Assembly (NCBI RefSeq): GCF_003472385.1
Contig: NZ_QRLV01000013.1
Location: 673 to 47,647 of the forward strand
Direction of reading: 5' to 3'
Source: Sutterella sp. AM11-39
Lineage (GTDB): Bacteria; Pseudomonadota; Gammaproteobacteria; Burkholderiales; Burkholderiaceae_F
Length of the DNA: 46,975 nt
In this document: positions 40,884 to 46,975 of the stretch, one piece after another
How the letters are laid out: every line of letters starts with the position of its first letter
Position numbering within the stretch: the first letter of the stretch is position 1
Notes under the pieces: generated by a model
Databases searched by the model: none
What the model saw: only the letters and a program-made list of their open reading frames with translations
What the model was told of the DNA's origin: nothing
Program-made: the position numbers and the translations under genes

Positions 40884-42422
40884 ATGCAAAGAAGAACAAT
40901 GCTGCTGTCGGCTGCCGTGATGGCAGCTCTGGGTTCGGCTTCGCCTCTGGCTCTCGCCGCTGATCAAACCATGAACGTAGATGTCTGCATCGTGGGCGCC
41001 GGTGCGGGCGGCGTAAGCGCCGGCATGGCATCGGTCGATGCGGGTTTTAAGACTGTGATCCTTGAAAAGTTAGGTGTCATCGGTGGTGGTGGCAACTACA
41101 TGGAAGGCACCTTTGCAGTTGGTTCCCGTTTGCAGCTCAAGGACAACGTCGGTATCAACGTTGAAAAGCAATTCAAGCGCGTGATGGACTTCCACCACTG
41201 GCGCATCAACGGCAAGGCACTGAACAATTGGCTCAAGCAAACCGCAGCTACCATCGACTGGATGGAGCAACATGGCATCAAGTTTGAAGGCGTGCACACG
41301 GCTTTCATTGACGGCAACCGCACCTGGCATATGTTCGAAGGCGGTCACGGCTCGTCGCTTATCAAGAATTTCGCTCAGAAGATTGAAGCCAAGGGCGGTC
41401 AGATTCTGACCTCCACGCCGGCTCAGTCGCTCATCATCGACAAGAACGGGACGGTTACAGGCGTGATCGCCAAAAATGAAGACGGCGATAAGATCACCAT
41501 CAACGCCAAGGCTGTGATCATCGCCACCGGCGGCTTCTCCTGCAACCCCGAAATGGTGAAAAAGTATCTGCCGTATGCCGGTTATGAATCTGCTGGCTCC
41601 CCGGGCCGCACGGGCGACGGCATTCAGATGCTTGAAAAAGCAGGTGCTGAACTCGTCAATATGAACGTGACGATGCAGGCGGGCCTTTGGCTCAAGGGCG
41701 TTCCGACCGGACTGCAGTTCGGTAAGGACGGTTTGACGGGAGCGACCTATGTACGCCTCCTGGCAGCCCTCTTCCAGCCGTATTTGAAGGTGAGCCCGAA
41801 GGGCGATCGCTTTGCAGACGAAACACTTCCGCTTGAATATATCTCCAACGCCGCAGAAGAAATCGGCGGCGAAGCCTTTGCCGTTTTTGACGACAATACT
41901 CGCAAGGAGATGATCAACGAAGGTCTGCCCCGCGGCTACTTCGGCATGGTTGCTCCCGGGACGAAGTTCACCAATTTTGACAAGCTGTTTGAAGAAGGCG
42001 TCAAGAAGGGCTTCTGCTACAAGGCCAACAGCATCAAAGAACTCGCCAAGAAGACCGGCATGGATCCGCAGCGTTTGCAGAAGACGGTCGATCGCATGAA
42101 TCAGATGACCAAGAACCAGAAGGACGACGAGTTCTACAAGGACTCTCAGTGGCTTCGTGAAGTCAAGAAAGGCCCCTTCTACGCAATCAAGGGTTCTCTG
42201 CGCACTTACGCAACGGTGGGCGGTGCCAACGTCAACGAGTACTTCCAGCCGCTTACACCTGACGGCAAGGTCATCAAGGGCTTGTACGCCATCGGGCAGG
42301 ATGCGGGTGGTCTCTATTCTGACAGCTACGACATGCACATCGCCGAAGGCACGGCTTCTTCCTGGGCCATCAACGGCGGACGTCTGTCGGTTGAGCACAT
42401 CAAGACTTACCTCAAGAAATAA
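40884..42422 (+). CDS. Exported fumarate-reductase-like flavoprotein (FAD-dependent)
   Basis: This is a 512-residue periplasmic flavoprotein. The signal MQRRTMLLSAAVMAALGS has a twin-arginine look and ends near PLALA. The FAD-binding fold starts with VDVCIVGAGAGGVSAGMASV, and the FAD_binding_2 pattern continues through VILEKLGVIGGGGNYMEG, INAKAVIIATGGFSCNPEM, the active-site region RTGDGIQML and the C-terminal GLYAIGQDAGGLYSD. Soluble fumarate reductases (FccA/IfcA) reduce fumarate or related unsaturated acids such as urocanate or methacrylate. Here no heme or FMN-binding domain is attached, so it needs a separate electron donor. ATG 40884 is preferred because GGAG precedes it; longer starts have no signal. 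A porin gene follows 145 bases later. Confidence 0.9.
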   Translation: MQRRTMLLSAAVMAALGSASPLALAADQTMNVDVCIVGAGAGGVSAGMASVDAGFKTVILEKLGVIGGGGNYMEGTFAVGSRLQLKDNVGINVEKQFKRVMDFHHWRINGKALNNWLKQTAATIDWMEQHGIKFEGVHTAFIDGNRTWHMFEGGHGSSLIKNFAQKIEAKGGQILTSTPAQSLIIDKNGTVTGVIAKNEDGDKITINAKAVIIATGGFSCNPEMVKKYLPYAGYESAGSPGRTGDGIQMLEKAGAELVNMNVTMQAGLWLKGVPTGLQFGKDGLTGATYVRLLAALFQPYLKVSPKGDRFADETLPLEYISNAAEEIGGEAFAVFDDNTRKEMINEGLPRGYFGMVAPGTKFTNFDKLFEEGVKKGFCYKANSIKELAKKTGMDPQRLQKTVDRMNQMTKNQKDDEFYKDSQWLREVKKGPFYAIKGSLRTYATVGGANVNEYFQPLTPDGKVIKGLYAIGQDAGGLYSDSYDMHIAEGTASSWAINGGRLSVEHIKTYLKK

Positions 42423-42567
42423 AACTTAAAACCTCGCCAATCCAAAGGATCGGCTCGGATTGCTCAACGAAACACGGGCCGACCCTTTGAAAATCCTCTC
42501 CAACAAGTTGCAGAGCTCCAGACCTCAGTAAGGAGCCCGCAGGGAATTTTTTGTCTTGAGAAACGCT

Positions 42568-43701
42568 ATGCCAAGTCTGCGCAAACTCTTTTTAACCGCC
42601 GCAGCCGCAAGCATCTTTGCCGCGCCGAGCTTTGCCGCCCAAGTTGAACTCTGGGGCATCGTCGACACCTCCATTGATGTGGCCAACAACGGCGACAAGA
42701 CCGTCACCAAACTCTCCAGCGGCAACCGTGAAGCTTCCCGCTTCGGTTTCCGCGGAACCGAAAAACTTGCCGACGGCGTGGAGGTGTTCTTCCGCCTTGA
42801 GGCCACGACCTTTGTCGACAACGGCCAGATGTCGGCAGAATCCAACCGCCTCTTTGACCGTGAAGCTGCTCTGGGCATTCGTTCGGACAAGTACGGCACA
42901 CTTACATTCGGGCGTCTTTACTCGCCTCACTTCATTACGATGGCTGCCTCTGACCCGGCCGATATGTCGATCGGCAGTGCCGGCGGCTATTTCGGCAGTC
43001 CCGCCAATGAAGCCACCATCAACGGTCGTGGCGCCGACGAAGTCACCCGCGGCAACAATGCCATTGAATACGTCACGCCAGATTTCCACGGCTTTTCGAT
43101 GAAGTTTTATACGGCTCTCGGTGAAAAAACCAAGCCGGAAGGCTACGGTTCGAACAGCCCGACGCGTGGCAACATGTACTCGATCGGCATGAACTACCGC
43201 GGCGAGCGGCTCACAATCAATGCAAGCTGGTTGAGGCAAAACACCGAAAACAGCGCCTTCAATGAGTGGGACGACTACTACGCTCTGGGCATTCTGTATG
43301 ACTTCGGCATCACGAAGCCCGCATTGCTCATCGTGCATCGAAAAGGCTCTGACACGGCCGAAGCCAATATGAACGGCAACGGTGAAACCGGCAACGGCAG
43401 TCCTGACCTTTGGATGGTTCAGCTCGGCGCCACCACGCCTTTGTACGGCGGCAAACTTCTGACGCAAGTCGCAGGTCTCAAAAACGAGACTCGTGAAGAT
43501 GCCGACGCCTGGTCCTGGAGCATTCGCTATGACTATCCGCTGAGCAAGACCTTCACGCTCTACGGCGGCGTGACGGGCCTGATCAACGACACGAACTCTC
43601 GCTACAACATCGGTGGCGGCGGTTCAGCGTCGCCCGGTCTCGAAGTAGATTGGGGCAACAACACGTGGATGGCCTATACCGGCATGACACTGCACTTCTG
43701 A
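42568..43701 (+). CDS. Gram-negative trimeric porin
   Basis: This is a 377-residue outer-membrane protein. The signal peptide (MPSLRKLFLTAAAASIFAAP, cleavage after SFA) is followed by the typical first strand QVELWGIVDTSIDVANNGDK. The Neisseria/Burkholderia-type loop-3 region includes SRFGFRGTEKLADGVEVFFR and the L3 constriction motif around RLYSPHFITMAA. The protein ends with the strand TWMAYTGMTLHF, whose C-terminal Phe is needed for barrel assembly. It forms a general 16-strand diffusion pore. ATG 42568 is taken; TTG 42556 in frame is unlikely. A strong terminator follows. Its position behind the fumarate-reductase-like gene suggests co-regulated supply of substrate to the periplasm. Confidence 0.93.
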   Translation: MPSLRKLFLTAAAASIFAAPSFAAQVELWGIVDTSIDVANNGDKTVTKLSSGNREASRFGFRGTEKLADGVEVFFRLEATTFVDNGQMSAESNRLFDREAALGIRSDKYGTLTFGRLYSPHFITMAASDPADMSIGSAGGYFGSPANEATINGRGADEVTRGNNAIEYVTPDFHGFSMKFYTALGEKTKPEGYGSNSPTRGNMYSIGMNYRGERLTINASWLRQNTENSAFNEWDDYYALGILYDFGITKPALLIVHRKGSDTAEANMNGNGETGNGSPDLWMVQLGATTPLYGGKLLTQVAGLKNETREDADAWSWSIRYDYPLSKTFTLYGGVTGLINDTNSRYNIGGGGSASPGLEVDWGNNTWMAYTGMTLHF

Positions 43702-43716
43702 TCTGAAGCAGTTCCC

Positions 43717-43772
43717 ACGGGCAAGACCGAGCGCTCTTCTTCTCTCCCGCCGGCTTGCCCGTTTTCATTTTT
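43717..43772 (+). terminator. Rho-independent terminator after the porin gene
   Basis: ACGGGCAAG (43717-43725) pairs perfectly with CTTGCCCGT (43754-43762), followed by TTTCATTTTT. It separates the porin from the convergent Crp/Fnr gene. Confidence 0.8.
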
Positions 43773-43778
43773 GCAACG

Positions 43779-44543
43779 TCAATGCTCCCGTATCCATTTG
43801 AGTGCGTTCGTAAGCCTTTCGACGTCAACCCACATATCGCCTTCTGCATCCCGCACAAAGCCCTTAGAGTGTGACCAGTCGCAGAGCAGGCGGTCAAAGG
43901 AACTTTTGGAAAGGTACAACACCGAGCGCATAGCCTCACGAGGCAGCGTGTAAGGAAGCTTGGCGTATGTTTCTCCCAAAGCAGCCGAGCGGTTTTCGCT
44001 GCATATGCGGCCATTGAGGTCAACCGTACCGTCGGAAAGAAGGAGCACCGAAAAGAGAATCTCAAGGCGTTTTTGGGGCTCCATCGAAAAAAGCACTTCC
44101 ATGCCGATGAGCTCGCTTTTGGCCGAAAGCTCGCAGTAGCCCATCAGCGCAAGCGTGAGGTCAAGATCGGTGAGAAGCTCTTCTCGCACAAGCCGATGCG
44201 AGCAGATGTAGACCTCAACGTCCGTGAGCGCTATGAGTTTGCGCGGCGATGGCACTGCTGTGATGATGTTAAGCGTTCCCATGAGTCGGCCGCCGGTAAA
44301 AAGATTTATCGCCAAAGGCTTCGTATAGAGTGAAGCATCAACCACGCCCTGGGCAACGACGCCGGAGGAAATGAAAAAGAGCCGATCGTAGGGCTGAGTC
44401 TCGTTTAAAAGAACGTCTCGCGCCTTATAGCTGCGTCGTTGGCTTTTGGCACGAATCCAATTCTCAATGCAAGGGGGAACGCGAGGCACGATCCAAGGAA
44501 TAACCATTGAAGAGTAAGCATGAGGTGGCGGGGGGTTTTGCAT
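43779..44543 (-). CDS. Crp/Fnr-family transcriptional regulator
   Basis: This is a 254-residue regulator. A cyclic-nucleotide-binding-type beta barrel (about residues 45-150) shows LFFISSGVVAQGVVD and INLFTGGRLMGTLN, followed by a dimerisation helix and a C-terminal winged helix with EAMRSVLYLSKSSFDRLLCDW. It has no N-terminal FNR-type cysteine cluster, so it is not an oxygen sensor of the FNR type; it may sense another effector. ATG 44543 is chosen because GGAG lies upstream, whereas the TTG at 44558 is less likely. It is convergent with the porin gene and could regulate it or the flavoprotein gene, as Crp/Fnr relatives commonly control respiratory genes in this kind of organism. The divergence in the helix-turn-helix means targets cannot be guessed. 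Confidence 0.8.
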   Translation of the reverse strand: MQNPPPPHAYSSMVIPWIVPRVPPCIENWIRAKSQRRSYKARDVLLNETQPYDRLFFISSGVVAQGVVDASLYTKPLAINLFTGGRLMGTLNIITAVPSPRKLIALTDVEVYICSHRLVREELLTDLDLTLALMGYCELSAKSELIGMEVLFSMEPQKRLEILFSVLLLSDGTVDLNGRICSENRSAALGETYAKLPYTLPREAMRSVLYLSKSSFDRLLCDWSHSKGFVRDAEGDMWVDVERLTNALKWIREH

Positions 44544-44683
44544 GTCCTTCTTCTCCAACCATCGTTCGCGAACGACTGTGCGTATACTCGGAAATCATAA
44601 AAGACCCCGAAGGAGACCTCAAGTATTGCCAGCCATTGTTGCTACCCACTGTTGCCGCTTGTTGGCAAACGTCACCCGACGAT

Positions 44684-46090
44684 TCAACCTAGCAACTGAT
44701 CCATTCCGACAAGATGCAAATACGGATCTCTTGTGGCCATATCAAGCAACACGTCGTCAAAACCCATGCGGGAAAAAATCCAATAGTAAAAAACGGCGTC
44801 CTTCGCAACCGGCAGTTGTTCGCATTTAGCCTGAAGGGAGCGCAATACTTTTATTCCGACTTTCTGATTGCGATACTTGCATTCAGCCACAAGACAATGC
44901 CGTCTTTCGTGATCGGCTCCAACCAAATCAATCTCCGTGCCGTTTCTCCACCATCGCCCCAGAGTCGTCACAGAAAACGGCAATTTCCCGGAAAAGCGGA
45001 GTCGTGTCAGGTATTGACGACAGACCTGCTCAAAAGATTCCGCTGCGAAATCCGCAAAACAAGGCTCTACGGTCGCTTCCCATTCTGAAAGGGCCTCTTG
45101 CCGCGTCATGATCAGAGTCGGATTGTTGGCTAAAAACCGGAACCAAAATTTCACGTACGGATCGGCAATGCGATAGAGTCCTCGAGACGCATTTCCCAAA
45201 TCGCCCAGACCTGCGAAGACGGGAAATTCCTTCACAACCAAATCCATATCTTCCAGTACAGACAAGTATTTGGCAAGCGTTCGCGTATCCACCAAGCTCT
45301 TCTGCGCAATTTCGTTTCTTGACGTTGAACCGAAGGCAATCGTTTGAAGAATGGCGTTGTAGGTGGCAAGATCTCGAAATTCCTGCCTCAATACCGATTG
45401 AGCCTCGTCATTGAGAAAACCGTTAGATCTCAGAATATTGGCGGCGAGATTTTCCGTCATTGAATGTTGTGGCTTCACGCCCTGCCAGAAATAAGGGATT
45501 CCGCCCAACACAGCGTAGCCGCGAAAAACGTCATCCACAGAGTAAGAAGGCACAAATTCGGCGACCGTCTGAAAAGGAAGCGGACGAACCTTCATGATGG
45601 TTCTCGCTCGCCCGTAAAGAGGATTCTTTTCTCCCAAAACTTCTTTGGCGATAAAAGACACGGCGCTGCCACAAAGCACCAGCAGAATGTTTTCTCGGGA
45701 CAGCTCCTCGTCCCAAAGCACCTGAAGCTCGGAGAGTATGCTCGGACGCTCCTTGGCAATGTATTGAAATTCGTCAATGACAATCACCTTGCGAGCCGGT
45801 GACGGCTGAGTCGCAAGCGCCCTGAGCGCCGAAGTCCATTCGAGATAGCGCAATTGCGGATTCCCACAAAATGTTCCCACAGCCTGAGAAAAACGATCCA
45901 ATTGGTACGGATCTTTCCATGTTTTCGCTGTGTAGAAAAAGGTGGGTTTTCCTTCACAGAATTTTTGAATAAGTGCCGTTTTTCCAATACGCCGATGGCC
46001 GTAAATAATTGCCATTTCGGCTATTCTGCTGTCATACGCATCCTGCAGTAAACAACCCGCGACTAAAGTCGCAGGCTTTGCAACTATCAC
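44684..46090 (-). CDS. AAA ATPase with DUF234 nuclease-like C-terminus; N-terminus replaced by IS sequence
   Basis: This is a 468-residue P-loop ATPase of the archaeal-type DUF234 group. Walker A is IIYGHRRIGKTALIQ (about residues 28-42) and Walker B is VIVIDEFQYI (about 103-112). The C-terminal PD-(D/E)XK-like DUF234 core shows GTEIDLV and CLVAECKYRNQK with Asp and ExK intact. Relatives begin with a FxxREKEL-type segment about 10-14 residues before the part seen here. Here the first 14 codons (MIVAKPATLVAGCL) are the translated right end of the neighbouring tnpB element, and native sequence starts at LQDAYDSR. The GTG at 46090 overlaps the tnpB stop by two bases (GTGA). Expression may now depend on the IS. 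The Walker A is complete, so function may survive. Confidence 0.8.
   Translation of the reverse strand: MIVAKPATLVAGCLLQDAYDSRIAEMAIIYGHRRIGKTALIQKFCEGKPTFFYTAKTWKDPYQLDRFSQAVGTFCGNPQLRYLEWTSALRALATQPSPARKVIVIDEFQYIAKERPSILSELQVLWDEELSRENILLVLCGSAVSFIAKEVLGEKNPLYGRARTIMKVRPLPFQTVAEFVPSYSVDDVFRGYAVLGGIPYFWQGVKPQHSMTENLAANILRSNGFLNDEAQSVLRQEFRDLATYNAILQTIAFGSTSRNEIAQKSLVDTRTLAKYLSVLEDMDLVVKEFPVFAGLGDLGNASRGLYRIADPYVKFWFRFLANNPTLIMTRQEALSEWEATVEPCFADFAAESFEQVCRQYLTRLRFSGKLPFSVTTLGRWWRNGTEIDLVGADHERRHCLVAECKYRNQKVGIKVLRSLQAKCEQLPVAKDAVFYYWIFSRMGFDDVLLDMATRDPYLHLVGMDQLLG
46048..46074 (-). ncRNA. Right-end hairpin, probable 3' scaffold of an omega-RNA (copy B)
   Basis: By analogy with characterised TnpB systems, the RNA would end in the flanking bases that read TGCAGGATGCGTATGACAGC from 46047 downward, which is the 5' part of the ATPase coding region. 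The RNA is inferred. Confidence 0.45.
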
Positions 46091-46975
46091 ATTCGTAATG
46101 TCGCATTAGGCCTGTTTACGTCCGGCCTCTGGGTCATCAGCAGATAGCCCAGACCGTGCAGATTTCGACCTGCATTCAGGTCGCTGTGCGCTCGGTAACC
46201 ACAGTGACATTCGAACCGGTGCTTCTTTCTCTTTCCGATCGCACCGCACGACGAACACGTCTTGCTTGTATATCTCGGATCCACAAACATTACCCTCATT
46301 CCTAATCTTGAGGCTTTGTTGACAATCATCTGCTGCAGCTCTCGAAACGGCCATCGGTGCAACCTGGCCCGCACCTTGTGTCCGGCCTTGATTCTCTCGC
46401 GAATGTGCGTGAGATCCTCCAATACGATCAGCCGCTTGCCGCTTTGTGAGGCTTCTTCAACGATTGTCTTGCTGACATTGTGGTTGATGTGTTCCACGTG
46501 TCGTCTTTCTCGGCCTGAGATTTGGCGTAACTTCCGTTTGGCGTTACGCGAACCGTTGCGCTGAAGACGAGCTCTGTGACTCAAATACTTATCGCGGTCA
46601 TTTTTCAATTTGCCGGCTTTGAACAGACTGCCGTCCGAAGTGGCTGCCATGTTGTTTTCACCGACATCAACTCCGAGAATTTCCTCCTTTTTTAGATTCC
46701 TCAAACTTGGCAATTTGAGATCACGCTCGACAGCGATATGCAGCTGCCAGCTTCCCTTGGTGCCTTTTCGTCCTTTTTTGTAGACCAGATTACACTCGCG
46801 CCACTTGCCGTTCGACAAAATGTCTTGTTGAAAAGTTCCGGGGCAGAGGCGCACCGAGACGCGCTTCCGGCTTGTAAAGACGGTAGCTGTGGTGCGATCT
46901 TTCGAAAATGTCAAAGTACGCACGTCCAGATGGATGCCAACGTTTTTAAAGACGATTTTTGGCAACTCCAGATTC
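46087..46975 (-). CDS. tnpB: RNA-guided endonuclease TnpB, 5' end beyond the window
   Basis: At least 292 residues of a TnpB protein are present. The first in-window candidate start is TTG 46965, but the reading frame appears to continue past the window end, and full-length TnpB is usually about 370-400 residues. All catalytic motifs are here: RuvC-I GVDVGENNMA (Asp in DVG), RuvC-II IVLEDLTHIR (Glu), the zinc ribbon CSSCGAIG with CHCG, and RuvC-III HSDLNAGRNL (Asp). It is therefore likely active. TnpB makes a double-strand break at sites matching the element's right-flank guide next to a short target-adjacent motif, helping the IS persist. The stop codon overlaps the GTG of the ATPase frame. 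It is nearly identical to the copy at the left edge. Confidence 0.9.
   Translation of the reverse strand, partial: NLELPKIVFKNVGIHLDVRTLTFSKDRTTATVFTSRKRVSVRLCPGTFQQDILSNGKWRECNLVYKKGRKGTKGSWQLHIAVERDLKLPSLRNLKKEEILGVDVGENNMAATSDGSLFKAGKLKNDRDKYLSHRARLQRNGSRNAKRKLRQISGRERRHVEHINHNVSKTIVEEASQSGKRLIVLEDLTHIRERIKAGHKVRARLHRWPFRELQQMIVNKASRLGMRVMFVDPRYTSKTCSSCGAIGKRKKHRFECHCGYRAHSDLNAGRNLHGLGYLLMTQRPDVNRPNATLRM

Larger units (their letters stand above)
46048..46975 (-). mobile_element. IS200/IS605-family element (tnpB copy B), right end and most of tnpB
   Basis: This is the second copy, inverted relative to the one at 1-451. The right end is at 46048, where the shared sequence stops. The same GCGAC-TTTA-GTCGC hairpin lies at 46057-46074. 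The left end and any tnpA are beyond the window. Confidence 0.8.

Noticed and set aside
41070..42398. 442-codon minus-strand frame opposite the flavoprotein gene
   Set aside because: It is an antisense shadow; the flavoprotein has a signal peptide, FAD motif and correct codon pattern.
1..46975. The two inverted tnpB elements as ends of one 46-kb composite transposon
   Set aside because: IS200/IS605 elements move as single-stranded circles and do not form classical composite transposons. The content between them is a mix of housekeeping and accessory genes, so the pair is better seen as two independent insertions.

Overview
The window looks like a chromosome segment of a gut-dwelling, anaerobically respiring betaproteobacterium, most likely Sutterellaceae or a close relative in Burkholderiales. 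This is inferred from gene content, not from a marker gene: a trimeric Neisseria/Burkholderia-type porin, a secreted flavocytochrome-c-like fumarate reductase flavoprotein, a DMSO-reductase-family molybdoenzyme under a TtrS/TtrR-type two-component system, a DASS dicarboxylate carrier and M20 peptidases. Most genes look moderately GC-rich; the stretch from about 32.5 to 39.6 kb is clearly more AT-rich and looks acquired.

Layout. 1-451: 3' end of an IS200/IS605-type tnpB element. 448-1114: RelB-like/PemK-MazF-like toxin-antitoxin pair whose stop codon lies in the IS end. 1651-3060: DASS transporter. 3349-7025: four-gene Sir2 operon whose first gene is broken by a 26-bp tandem duplication. 7236-7330: AAA ATPase fragment cut in its P-loop. 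7452-8741: intact AAA_14/DUF4143 ATPase. 8919-11730: YjiH/YjiG transporter pair, a 46-aa membrane peptide and a divergent M20 amidohydrolase. 11953-12587: broken merR fused to an IS110 transposase remnant. 13175-19757: ttrR-ttrS-torD-dmsB-dmsA-like operon on the minus strand. 19932-20858: a deletion scar joining headless lysR and headless M20 genes. 20925-21036: TacA-like antitoxin fragment. 21076-25994: divergent cluster of two unknown proteins and a tandem AAA+ ATPase. 26248-27915: UshA-like 5'-nucleotidase. 28454-32400: pair of DUF262 proteins. 32666-37069: McrB-McrC-HNH. 37235-40037: a lipoprotein gene and its headless duplicate flanking an AT-rich GIY-YIG gene. 40884-43701: periplasmic fumarate-reductase-like flavoprotein and porin. 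43779-44543: Crp/Fnr regulator. 44684-46090: DUF234-type ATPase whose N-terminus is replaced by IS sequence. 46048-46975: second tnpB element, inverted relative to the first.

Functionally the window interleaves two themes. One is anaerobic respiration and organic acid or peptide use: DASS, YjiGH, M20, the molybdoenzyme, the flavoprotein and the porin. The other is accessory genes typical of defence islands: Sir2, AAA+ ATPases, DUF262/DUF1524, McrBC, HNH and GIY-YIG. The best candidate for something undescribed is the link between the Sir2 operon (3349-7025) and the AAA+ cluster (21076-25994). They lie 20 kb apart, consist largely of proteins I do not recognise, and carry the same 19-bp perfect palindrome about 50-60 bp before their first genes. 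Several genes also show recent damage or remodelling at exact positions, described in the findings.
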